Assembly (NCBI GenBank): GCA_028023455.1
Contig: JAQFVV010006504.1
Location: 808,001 to 872,000 of the forward strand
Direction of reading: 5' to 3'
DNA: 64,000 nt
From: Epiperipatus broadwayi
Lineage: Eukaryota > Onychophora > Udeonychophora > Euonychophora > Peripatidae
The position numbers and the translations under genes were made by a program. The notes under the pieces are model-generated. The model was given only the letters and a program-made list of their open reading frames with translations. It did not search any database and was not told the DNA's origin. Within the stretch, counting starts at the first letter, position 1. Each line of letters begins with the position of its first letter. Below are positions 25,530 through 36,856 of the stretch, in pieces.

Positions 25530-26340
25530 TCTGCTATCATCATCATCATCATCCATTATCAATCCATTGCAGGATGAAGGTCTCATCCATATTTTTCTAT
25601 CTTTAGCTTCTTTTCTCCACATCACCCCTGCACACTTTCTTATTTCATCTATTCATCTCACATGTGGTCTCTTTCTGGGTCTTTTACAATCTCTTGGACT
25701 CCCATTTAAAATTTTAATTTTTCATCTATTGATCATCTCTTCTAGCAATAAGTCCAGCCCAACTCCACTTCAGTCTTTTAATTTTTTCAATGAGGTCAGT
25801 AATACCTGTTTGTTCACTTACCCATACATTGAGTTTTCGATTTCTTCTTGTTACTCTGCTCTTCTATTAAGTGTCCAAGTCTCAGATCCATAAGTAAGAC
25901 TGGCAAAACACATTTATTAAAACCCTTCCTTTTCAAACACTTAGGCATATTTCCTTTTAGTATCAAGTTATTTCTACCAAAAGCCCTCCAACCAAGTTTA
26001 ATTCTATGATTAATTTTCTCCATTATGTTTCCATCTGTATTAATAATCTGACCAAGGTATTTGTAACTGTTAACTTCTTTTAACAAATCATAATCAATCT
26101 TTATTTTCATATTTTGAGAAAATCTATTAATCATTACTTTAGTCTTTTTAACATTTACCTTTAGTCCTACTTTTCTACTTTCATCTGATAACTCCTGCAA
26201 CATTTCCTGTAGCTCTAAAGCATTATTTGGAAAAACAACTACATCATCTGCAAAATCTAAATGACTTAAATAATCTCCATTTACTTTCACTCGTCTAGCT
26301 TCCCATTCTAATCCACAAAGTACTTCTTGCAGCACTGCTG
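25530..26340 (-). mobile_element. RTE-like non-LTR retrotransposon, 5'-truncated 3' end
   Basis: On the minus strand the element ends in a short GATGAT repeat tail (+ strand 25537-25552), the simple-sequence 3' end typical of RTE elements. It covers only the last ~800 bp: the reverse-transcriptase active site to the C-terminus. The 5' truncation is at an A-run near 26341-26350. The 3' end aligns with the copy at 42005. Confidence 0.85.
25814..26335 (-). pseudogene. RTE-like reverse transcriptase, C-terminal fragment
   Basis: The 173-codon frame begins in the palm domain (LQEVLCGLEW), carries motif C as FADDVV near residue 29 (a variant of YADD; both catalytic Asp kept), then GLKVNVKKTKVMIN and SYKYLGQIINTDG near residues 61-100, as in RTE reverse transcriptases. 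The last ~25 residues are out of frame relative to the 42-kb copy, which continues YGYETWILNRRAIRRL, so a frameshift lies near 25890. The usual RTE protein is about 1000 residues with an N-terminal endonuclease; only the tail survives here. It would copy RNA into DNA at the target nick; this fragment cannot. Confidence 0.85.
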
Positions 26341-26519
26341 TAAAAAAAAAACACTCAGATATATGTAATATATTTCAAATACATACAAAATACGTTTTTA
26401 ATTGGATGTAATAAAATTGGTTACTCAAATCACATGAAATATTATCTTGACACTCATATCAGTGCCTAAATAAAAAAAAGTAGTTTGCAGTTAAATGAAA
26501 GGCAATTCTTTGATTTATC

Positions 26520-28480
26520 TTTGAGGCTTTAAATGTATTGAGCAAGATAAATTCCCAATGTAGACTTTATACAATATTGTTGCAGTTGTTATTACTATAC
26601 GATTATTCACATAATATAAGAATATGAATGGGCTGCTTACTAACATTCAACAGCCAGCAAGATCAATTTATTCACTTTTTACTTCTGAGTTTAATATCAA
26701 TCAACGTCATAATGATTTTAATTACTGGCATAATAATTTTTAATTAAAATATCATTTATGATTTCTAGAAGGTGAATGAATGTTTATGTATGAACTTTTT
26801 AACAGACATTTACAATTATAACAGACAAAACTAAATTATATTCTTTTTTCCTGAGAAGCCTCCAAGGTGGTATTTGTTTAGTTGGCTAACAGTCTCCTGA
26901 TTGTAAACCCATATTGTCAATCAATAAAGAATTTTCAATTATGTATTTACAACTGGAGGTCACATCAATTGAAGAAATATTGCAGGAATTTGAAGAATTG
27001 TCTAACCTTAAATGGGGCATTGTTAGGCTTTATAAAGTTAAAAAAAAAAGTGAAAATATGATTGATTTAAAAAGAGATATATACTTTACTACAGAGGCAC
27101 AACTATTGAAAGCACAAACATAATGAGACTCATTATAAACAAAAAGTAAAAAAAGACTGCTTTATAAAGATGGATGGTATATCAGACAGAGTGACAAAAT
27201 TAGTTATTCAACTTAATGAAAGATACTAAATGCAAATAATTCAGATTATATATATGACTCAACAAGCTCTCATTGTGATAAATAAATAAAGAACTTTAAA
27301 TGGATATGTAAAATATTTCTGTTATGGGAAAATTTAATCCTAAAATTGGTAAAAGATTGAAAGATGTTATAGTAAATTTGGTTATGATGATAAAAAAACA
27401 GAGATGCCATACATTTTCATGGGAAAAAATCGAATATTATGAATTCTTCCTTTGACCAAAAATGCTACCCAGAAATTAATATGGAAACATCTAAATATAG
27501 GTGCAGCAGAATTGAATTATATTTTGACTAACAAAGAATCTATATTTAACATTGTAATGTTTTTAATAGATTTAACACAGGAAGTTATTTTCGATTAGTA
27601 ACATCTGTGAGATTTAAGAAACCGATTAATGCGAAACTAGAGAAACAAAACTACTATAAAAACATTACTTATTGATGATATTCTTAATATTCAGAAATAT
27701 TTTAATGAATATAAATTAGAACATATAAATCACTTTAAAATAATAATACATGTGAAAAATGGTTCAAATTTTAAAAAAACCAATTGAAAGATAACTGACG
27801 AACTGTTAAGAAATGCAATAATAAACAGCTGGTACGAAAGAGCAGCAATTTACTAATAAATATTCTATTAAGATAAGATAATGAATGAAAAGATTAAATA
27901 ATACAAAAATATATCAAAATAATCCATTATAAAAAAAGTGAATACCTAGCTGCTTTTAAAATATTAAAAAGAATGAATAAAGATAGATGACAATATATTT
28001 GTGAACTAACAGGGAGAGCTATATTAAAGATTAAGTCTCAGAGGTGTAAAACAATATCTTGGTGTTGGTAGGAAACTTATTTCAACTATAAGACAAAAGA
28101 TAGAACAATTACTGTTAAAAGAGGTTAATTCAAAAAATATGTAGATCGAATTGTTCAATATTTTAAATAAAAAATTGGGCATACACTTAAATCTATGAAG
28201 AAAGAAGTGCTCCAGAAAATAATAGAATTATAATGGATAGCTTAAAAAATATTTAAAAATACAAATGTATTGTTGGCAAAGTTATACACTAAATGCCAAA
28301 TAAATAAAGATCTACCAAATGATTGAAATAATACTATAGTTATATTGCTATTTAAGAAAGATGATAGGAAGTATTAAAAATTATAAACCTGTCAATATTC
28401 TACAAGTTCTATACAAAATCTTTATAAAGATAATTACAACTATCTACGAAAAAACTTTTTGATTGCTCCTTGAGTCCATA
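26520..28480 (+). mobile_element. RTE-like retrotransposon, 5' half, heavily mutated
   Basis: Carries the 5' leader and endonuclease half of the same RTE family. A surviving 69-codon frame (26914-27123) reads EEILQEFEELSNLKWGIVRL, the start of the exo-endo-phos nuclease region. At about 27500-27600 relics of NYILTNK...NIV...NRFNT mark the end of the nuclease. It fades near 28380-28460 (RNYKPVNILQVLYKIF-like), just into the reverse transcriptase. There it meets the 5' leader of a second copy of the same family in the same orientation. Stops are frequent throughout. Confidence 0.75.
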
Positions 28481-31400
28481 AAGTAACCAAATAGAATAAA
28501 TTTTCAATTTCTATTCCATGTTCTCTTGTCATTGCAGCTGTCATTACTATTTGATTATTTATATAGTATAGATCCTGAATGACTTGCTCACCCTGTGCTT
28601 CTCACAAACACACAATGGCCATGGTGGTGAGTTTGTTGGCTGTTTAATTTTCTAATTTTAAAATCAAGAAACACCATGGTCTTTTTTCTCAGTTGCATGA
28701 TAATTCTTAACTAAAATACCAATTGAGTTTACTTAAAGACAGGATGAATGTGTGTATAAAGTTTTTATTAGAAAATCCATGACAAACAAACCTAAATAAT
28801 GGCTTTTACCTCCAGGAGACAATGTAGTCACCATCCAAGGCAATTATTAGTGATTTAGGGGAGAGAGTGTGCTAAGAAACTCCTGATTGCAGATCCTATC
28901 TGCCATTTAACAATTTTTTATCTTAAGAACGGAAGATCGCTTTGAGTGAAGAAAGATGGCAAAAATTGAAAAAAACTGTTTAATATTAAATAGGGCATTA
29001 TTGGACTTTGTGAAAATATAAGAAAAGGTTAATAGTACTGTACTACAAAGGTACAAATATTTGAAGCACAAATGGAATAGGATTCATTATAAATAAAAAG
29101 TGGAAGAACAATATTATAGAAATTAATGTTGTATCAGTTAGAGTGACAAAAATACTATTCAAAATAATGAAAAATGTCAAATACTAATAATTCAGAATTG
29201 TTATCATTGTATTTAAAACTATCATGGGGGACCTTAATACTAAAAAGTTGGAAGATGAAAAAGCAGTAGACAAATTTAGTTACAGTAATAGAAATGAAAT
29301 ATAATAAAAATTTGTAGTGATGCAAAAAATAAAAATTATTATAAATTATTTGTTTAAGAAAAATACTAAATGGAAATGAACATGGAAGCATCCAAATAGA
29401 GATACAGCAGAATTGGAATATATTTTGATTAATAGAAAATATTCATTTCAATATTGTAATATTCTTTATAAATTTTACTCAGTAAATGAATACCGATTAA
29501 GGAGAGATAAGATCCATGTTAATGCAAAACTAGAAAAACAAAAATTATTTAAAAAATATTTAAGGTTGTTATTTATAACCTTCAGAAACATTCCAAAATT
29601 TAAATTAAAACTTGCAAATTGTTTTAAACTTTTAATTTATTTTGAAGATGGTTCAGATTGCATCAAAATCAATAGAATAATAGATACAATATAAAACAGC
29701 AACAAACATAGATTATACAAAAAAGTTGCAATTAATCAGTGAAATTTGTAAAGAGACAACAATTTATGATGAAAAGAAGAAATATAAAATATATAAAAAT
29801 GATACATTAAGAAGGATTGAATATTTAGAATTTTGTAAAATGATACAAAAAAAGATTTAATAATAATATAAGAAAAAAATAATTGTATATTGTCAAAAAA
29901 TGCTATAGAAAAGAATATAGGTCACAAAAATGTAAAATAACATCTTGGTATTGGTATTAAACATAACTACAACTGGAAAAAAAGATGGGATTATACTAAA
30001 AAAAGAGATGGCATCATGAAATGTGTAAAAGAGTTCTATCAAGAATTATATAGCAATAAATATTAAGAAAAAATATCTACTATAACTATTATATCTTTTG
30101 AATTGCTAAGGATTTTAGATGATGCAGTTGTAACATTTAATTAAAATTATGAACCCCCAAATAATGAAGAAAGGTTAAAAAAACAGAAAAACTATTTACA
30201 AAATTATATACTAAATATTTAAATAATAACAATGTACAGTTGATTGTAATAATGCAATATTAATATTAACATTTAAAAAAAGTGATAAAGAAGATATTAA
30301 AAACTTCAGACTATCAGTCTTTTATCAGTTCGGTCGAAGTTTTTACCAAGATAATTACTACTCATCTAAAGTGAACTTTAGATTTCAACCAAGCAAAAGC
30401 ACAAGCTGTATTTAAAAGTAGTTTTACTACAGTGAGTCATATCCAAGTATTCACAGAAGTTATAAAAACGTCCAATAAATATGTTGTCATTATGCTTTAG
30501 ATTTGTAGATAATGAAAAGGCATTTGATGTTATAAGCATTTAAACATTGGATTATCAAGATATAGACATAGGATAATGTCATATTCTGAAAATAATTTAT
30601 CAAAATATTACAGCAATAATTAGATTACATAATGATATTAGGAAGATTAATAAAAAGGGTATATGACTAGGTGATTTTATATCTCCAAAACATTTTATTG
30701 CAGTTTTGCAAAAAAATATTTTGTGGATTAAAATAGGAAATTAAATAAATAAAAATGAACGAAGATTATTTAAGTCATCTAGATTTTGCAGATGATATAA
30801 TTGTTTTTTTTTTTGTTTGTTTGTTTTTTTTTTTTTTATTGCAAATAATGATTCAGACTTTTAAATAAAGTTGCAAAAATTATCAGATAATAGTTTTAAA
30901 ATAGTACTAAAGATAAATGCTAAAAAGTATAATGTTTAATGCATTTTATCAAAATAAGAAAATAACAGTTGATAATAATAAGTTAGAAGTAATTAAAAAC
31001 TACAAATATATTGATCGGATTATTAATACATATGGAAACAACAGATAAAATTAATCGCGCGGAATTAAACTTGTATGATGTGTTTTTGGTAAAAATAATT
31101 TAATATTATAAGAAAATTTGTCTATGGATTTGAAACGAATTTTTTTTTAATGAATATGCTTTAATAATTCTTATTTATGGATCTGAAATTTAGATATTTA
31201 ACAAATGAGTACTGCAGAGACTTCATAATACTCAAGGAAGTATGGAGAGGTATATGTAAAAAATAACAAGAATGAATTGAAAGTAAAATACATGAGTGAC
31301 AAAACAAACAGATGATAAACAAATATTATTAAAAGAATTAAGACACTTGAGTTGGATTAAACATATTTCCAGAAGAGCTGATAATAAATGGACACTTTGA

Positions 31401-31590
31401 TTATTAAACTGGATTTTAATAAAGATCTAAAAGAGACCACATGTGAGATGGATAGATAAATTAGGAAGTGCCCTGGGGTGATGAGAAGAAGAGAAGCTAG
31501 AGATCAGGAAAAAATGTATTAAATTTCAAGAGACATTCATCTTGCAGTTAATTGATAATGTTTAAAATGATGATGAGTATCCACAACGAA
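28481..31590 (+). mobile_element. RTE-like retrotransposon, near full length (~3.1 kb), dead
   Basis: Same order as a complete RTE: 5' leader resembling 26.52-26.8 kb; endonuclease N-terminus near 28.95 kb; nuclease C-terminal end at 29413-29694 (EYILINRKYSFQYCNILYKF then NEYRLRRDKIHVNAKLEKQK); reverse-transcriptase fingers near 30.3-30.7 kb (HIQVFTEVIK, DNEKAFDVI, SPKHFIAVLQK in changing frames); the active site HLDFADDIIV at about 30775-30806, still intact; and the C-terminus to 31.5 kb (LSWIKHISRRADNKW). It ends near ATGATGATG at ~31570-31580. Length fits the ~3.2 kb of RTE elements. A T-rich insertion follows the active site at 30807-30838. Many stops and frameshifts make it nonfunctional. 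Confidence 0.8.
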
Positions 31591-31879
31591 TTAAGAATTA
31601 TTTGCATTTATTTTGTCTCATAAAAACTTTAACTTTTTGTATCATCAGTTATGTATAGAGATCCAACATTAGTTTTTTGTAAAAAAATATTTTATGTTGA
31701 TAGATACAAGTATATTGACAAATGAATATTAAAAGGATCTGTTATATGATTGTGAATGCAAAAGATCTAAAAAAAAATAGTGTCCTGGATGGTAATGTGA
31801 GACATCTATTTTTAACTAATATTTGATAATCAATATTGTATTGTCTGAAGGTTTGTAATGATGGTATATTTTAAAATGT

Positions 31880-32960
31880 GATATGTTGTATTTCCATCAT
31901 TTATGAGTGAATGTCAAATGTATAGATAATTTTAAACTTTATTTAAACTTTTCTAAATATAAACAACTTGTTAGTAATAACACACAAATAGACTCCCTCA
32001 GGACAGAATTAAAACAACAGCACATAGGAAACCAACACACACTGGCAAGCACTTGGCATATACACCCAATCATTCAAGAAGAACTAAACAAGGAATTGTA
32101 CTATCACTATGGAGCAGAGCAAAAAAGGTTTGTTCAGAAACCAGTGATTTGGAAAAAGAAAAGTTTCACATAAAATAATTGCTTATGAAGAATAGTTATC
32201 CATCAGCAATTATCAGGAAAAGCTTCAATAGACAACAGAAAGAGACACCAAAACAGAAAACAATTATTGGTATGGTAGTGTATCTATACATATCAGGAAT
32301 GATGGACAAATTAAAAAAATTCTGCAGTTAATATAACATTAGAACTGCTTTCCAAAGCCATACCAAACTTCGAGGAATGCTTACTTCTACTAAACCTAAA
32401 CTGAAAATGCTGAAGAACAAAAACTGCATCTATGAAATACCATGTGAATGTGGAAGGAAATACATTGGTGAGACATGTAACCCTGTTAAACAGTCATTGA
32501 AATAGCATAAACTAATAGTTAAAAGAGAAAAGACAGATGTGTCCACCATAGCAGATCATGTATGTACTAATGACCATATGTTTAATTGGAAAAATACAAA
32601 GATATTGGATAAAGAGGAAAAAATGCATAGAAGAAAATTCAAGGAAGCTGCTCATATGACAATGGTAAATAATCCTATAAGTCAACCCAGTGTGGCAATA
32701 CACAATATACGGAAGCCTCTAATTAATCTTGCTCTTAGGAAAAAAACTAATTAGCCTCATTAAAAAAATTGAAGGACAGGAAGATTTGAACCAACCTTCA
32801 TATATAAATATATCAAATTTAAGTCTAATTACTAATATGTATTGTCTATTTGTGTATTATTACTAACAAGTTGTTTGTACTTGGAAAAGTTTAAATAAAA
32901 TTTGAAATTTTCTATACATTCAACATTCACTCATAAATGATGAAAATAGTCCAACATATC
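31880..32960 (+). mobile_element. Penelope-like element remnant bounded by long inverted repeats
   Basis: The left end (31880-31993: GATATGTTG, ATCATTTATGAGTGAATG, TTTATTTAAACTTTTC, AACAACTTGTTAGTAATA) is the reverse complement of the right end (about 32845-32960). The arms are ~115 bp and lightly diverged. Between them lies a PLE C-terminal coding relic. PLEs are known to carry LTR-like repeats that may be inverted, so this may be an internally deleted PLE or an inverted dimer. A MITE that captured a PLE piece is the alternative. Confidence 0.75.
32185..32757 (+). pseudogene. Penelope-like element C-terminus with GIY-YIG nuclease, broken
   Basis: Reading across frames: NSYPSAIIRKSFNRQ at about 32190-32235; then the PYISGMMDKLKKF...YNIRTAFQSHTKLRGML linker (about 32285-32380); then CIYEIPCECGRKYIGET at 32424-32475, with the GIY signature as IYE, a Cys-x-Cys, and YIG. 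A stop at 32503-32505 interrupts RIKEH-like residues (QSLK-stop-HK). The last frame (32539-32754) carries ADHVCTNDHMFNW and KILDKEEKMHRRKFKEAAHM, matching the H-x(n)-H and K/R-E segments that follow the YIG motif in PLEs. No reverse-transcriptase core. The order is that of a PLE protein end. It differs clearly from the 9.6-kb PLE, so two PLE lineages are represented. Confidence 0.8.
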
Positions 32961-35267
32961 CCATCTTTCAATATTGTATTCATTTATAAGTATCTTTATT
33001 TAAAAACGTAATGCAATTGATATGATTAAGACAGTGATAGATGTTTACAACAACAATTAAAGGCGTTTTCAATAACTCAAACAAATTTATATTTTATATT
33101 TAATTAATTTAACTTGAAAACAAATAATTTTTATAAAAAAATTTAAAGCATTTTTTTTTTTCAAAAACAAAATCACTGGTATCTTTATAAAAATTATAAG
33201 TATATCTAATTTGCAGGTACTATTAAATTCTTAATATATTATATAAAAAATAAATAAGTCAATAAAAATAAAAGTAGATATCCTAATTGATTTTGACTGA
33301 TCAGCCTTGACCAAGCTGACTTAAATATTTAAATTATCTTAAAATTTAACTTGCCTAAGGAAAACCTCAGCCATTTATTGTGATAATTTCTTTGCAAAAG
33401 GTAAGTTGAAGAATTAAGTCCACAATAGTAGTATCGTTTGCTATAGCATCGGCAAATATATTATATTTTTTATCACAATTATTTATTTATTTACTCAATT
33501 ACTTTTTTGGAAAAGAATGATATAGATGTCACTCCATCAAATGCAGATTAAAGTAAATACTTGAGATAACGTAATTTTTTGTTTAAGCACCTGTTTATAT
33601 TTAAAAATCCTAGATAATTTTCTTGTTTTAGCATAAACTAAAATGTATCATCATTATATAGGAAAAATAGTGGTCAAACTGTTTTTTTTAGGATTAGTTA
33701 TTTTAATAAAATAAACAGCTTCATTAAATTTTTAGACAATTTTATGATTTATTGCTACTATCAAAAGAAAATTAATGATTTATGCTAAATTTAAAAAACT
33801 TTTTAACTTTTTAGATTAAGATTGCTTTTAAATCTATAAAAAAGATGGAAGATCATATTTTATGTTTAAATTAGCAATTGAAAGGTAATTGAATATTAAT
33901 AATAATAAAAGTTGTGTGTGAATTATATGCTTTTTATATTTTGACATTTTAAAAATAATTTTATAGCGTGAATATAAAAATGATAATTTAGCTGTTCAAA
34001 AAAAATATTTTTTTAGAATGGATTTTCAATATATTTTAGTAAAACCAAGAAGTTTTTCCTTTATTACAGCTGTGCAAAAATTGATGGATAGCGTTAAAGA
34101 AAAAGGTACTTGTTTTTATGACAAGTATTTTAGTTGCAAAATATAATTGTTCGCATTGATATTATTTTTAAACAAGAGTGAGCTCTATTTTTTAGGAATA
34201 ACTTAAAATTCAAATAAGCATTAATATATATATATATTGGTTTGTTTATATAAATGTAAGTATTGCTTAGATTTTGAAACTGCCAGCAGAAGTTGATTGT
34301 CTATATAGTTCAAAAATTTTGCCTAACTATATATAGCTACATATAATAACATGGATTTAAAACATAAAAAAATTGATTCAACAAAAAAATATCATTTAAT
34401 AATGAATAAAACTTGTTTCATAAATTAGGCAACATACGGGATTTTCTTTTATTAATTTTTTTATTATACCACTGCAATTTTCACAAACACATTATGTATA
34501 AATATATTATTTAATATTTGTAACATTACAAGTTTATCAAAACACTATTACAATAAAGAAAACTAAGACTTTGGCTGCTGTTTATAAGCTACTTCAAACT
34601 TGAGATGAATTAAATACTAAATCATTATATGCCAAGAAATATTTTAATTAAGATACAGCAGAAAATGATTCTATTTGTGGTTAATTTATTTCTACATAAC
34701 TTGAGTTACATTTTACTCCATTGAATAAAAATATATTGATGCAACAAATGATAAGGATTAATAATGCAAATAAAAAAATAAAATCACTATCATTATTTGA
34801 TTTTCATAATTTCAAACAAAAATTTATTAAACTTTTCAAATCATTCAATATTGATCGTAAACTATATACAGACAGAAATCAATGTAACAAAGTGCATTGG
34901 AAAATAATATTGAAACAAATAAAGCACCAAAAATCAATAATTTATAATAAATTAGTAGATCAATGACAAGAGAATAAAAATATTATCTTACTTACAAAAA
35001 TACTTTTGTTAGTTCCATTTATATTTCAATCTTCCACAAACATCAGAATAATGTATTTTTAGCTAAACTCAGTATTTTAAATAATTGTTGCTCTAAAAGT
35101 TGTGCACTAATCTTTTCTGCTTGTTGAAAGCTAATAGTCTGTTTTTATTTACTTCCCAGTAAAAAAAAATATTATTAAAAGTTTTTATTTAAGTTACAAT
35201 CTTTGTAACTATGTCAGTTTGCTTTTTCAATTAATGAGTTTTATTAAAATTCGAATAAATTTTAAAA
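32961..35267. other. AT-rich DNA, nothing recognised
   Basis: Contains an 81-codon Lys/Asn-rich frame (34721-34966) with no recognisable motif; frames of this length are expected by chance in 64 kb. No repeats matched. Confidence 0.5.
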
Positions 35268-35690
35268 ATTGATGTTTAATATATTTAAATTCAATATAAT
35301 TTATTAAAATTTGATATACTTCTTATAAATCACTAGCAACACAATATAACACAAGAGTATTTTAGGTAAGTAGCATACTTTGTAAATCTGGACAACTAAG
35401 TCAAGGAAATTTTAAATATTTTGGTATCAAATTTAAGTCATTATATAATTTCAATATGTTATAAACAGTGTTCAAGAAAGAGTTATATATAGATTTTGTT
35501 TCAATTGATCACTTGATTTATGTCACAATAAAATTTACAATTGAAGTTTAATAGATTTAAATTCAATATAATTTCTTCAAATTTGAGATATTATATATAA
35601 ATTACTCTCAATGGAATATGACACTAAAATATTTTAGATTGATGACCTAGTTTCTTATATCTGGATCATTGGGTGGAACAAAATAAAATA
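35268..35690 (+). repeat. Diverged direct repeat pair, ~272-bp spacing
   Basis: The block TTTAAATTCAATATAATTT and flanking ~130 bp (…AAATTTGA.ATA…TATAAAT.ACT…TATTTTAG…ATCTGGA) at 35268-35395 recur at 35540-35670. Confidence 0.75.
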
Positions 35691-35957
35691 ATTATATCTA
35701 AGCATTAAAATTTAATGCAAAAATATCTCTATTAAATAAAATAGTTTGGATAAGCATTTTTTTAAAAAAATCAACTTTTGCAATGGAAATAGAAAAATGT
35801 CAAGTAGTTTTCATAAGAAAAATGTCTTCATATTTTATATTGCTTAATGATTTATTATACACCTAATAATATATACATACTAAATCTTGTACATACATAA
35901 GAGATATACATATTAACATTACTGAAGTATTAAAGGATATATATATATATATATATA

Positions 35958-36846
35958 TGAGGGGTGATTCAAAAATAATTGATATTGTTTTCTGTTTTGT
36001 GCTCCTGTTAAAAAATATGCTTCTGCTGTTATACACTTTTTCCAGTAACTCTTTGGCATCAATCTGCCAAATAACATTGTCATGTGATATCCTGGTGTCA
36101 TGTAACAATTTTTTTGTAAAGTGCATTTTACACATTTGTTTTTTTTTATAATGGCTGAAGAGTTTGAATAATGTGAAACTCTATTTTCATTTACAGAAAA
36201 TAGGCCAAAAAAGGAGTTGTAATGCTTGAAACAGATTATAAACAAGCTGATATTATAAAAACATAAGTTATTGTATGGTTTAATTAAAATGTTAAATTCA
36301 CCACATCCTTGAAAGTGTGGCAAGTGAAGTTCAATGTCAAAACAATGCTGATTTTTTGACACAAATGGCATTTTTCTCTCAAATTTAGTTATAATGGTCA
36401 GGCATTTCATCTGAAAATTCTGAAACATTCACATGATATGGTAACATTTTGGGAAAGACAAGATGCAAGATTCACCCCCAAAAAACTATGATCTCTTAAA
36501 GCTTTGAATGTGAAACACTTTTTAATTAAATTCAGCATGACCCACCTTATCTATCAGCCATTTCACTAGATCTCACTTCTGCATTTTTTTTAAAAAATCT
36601 CTCAAATGAAAAAAATGTTTCAAGTTTTTTTTTTTTTGCAAACTTAAAAGTGGTGAAAAAGAAATTCTGCAGGCATTAAAAAACATCACCTTGCATATAT
36701 TTCTGGATTACTTTGAAAAATGATAAACACATTTAGATCACTGTCTTGCATCAAATGCTTAATAATTTGAAAGCTATTAAATTTATAGCACTTAAAATAT
36801 AAACAATTTTTGTAATAAAATTCTGGTTACTTTTGGTTACCCCTTT
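35958..36846 (+). mobile_element. Degenerate mariner-like DNA transposon
   Basis: Ends are imperfect inverted repeats: GAGGGGTGATTCAAAAATAA at the left, and the reverse complement of GGTTACTTTTGGTTACCCC at the right, in TA-rich flanks as for TA-inserting mariners. The + strand frames hold relics reading PKKGVVMLETDYKQADIIKT then VIVWFN (a mariner-type helix-turn-helix pattern) and, near 36500-36560, SLKALNVKHFLIKF, similar to the stretch before the HPPYSPDLAP motif, which is itself unreadable. The length (~0.9 kb) is shorter than the usual ~1.3 kb. The longer minus-strand frames here are shadows. The family call is tentative. Confidence 0.5.
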
Positions 36847-36856
36847 ATATATATAT

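Noticed and set aside
25444-25893. 149-codon + strand frame over the RTE 3' end
   Set aside because: Shadow of the minus-strand RTE; the same antisense frame is broken in the 42-kb copy.
34721-34966. 81-codon Lys/Asn-rich frame preceded by a partly open stretch from about 34560
   Set aside because: No recognisable domain; several frames of this length are expected in 64 kb. Could be a very old element fragment, but unsupported.
35919-36428. 169-codon and overlapping 90-codon minus-strand frames
   Set aside because: They lie inside the mariner-like relic, opposite to its inferred coding strand, and show no domain; treated as shadows.
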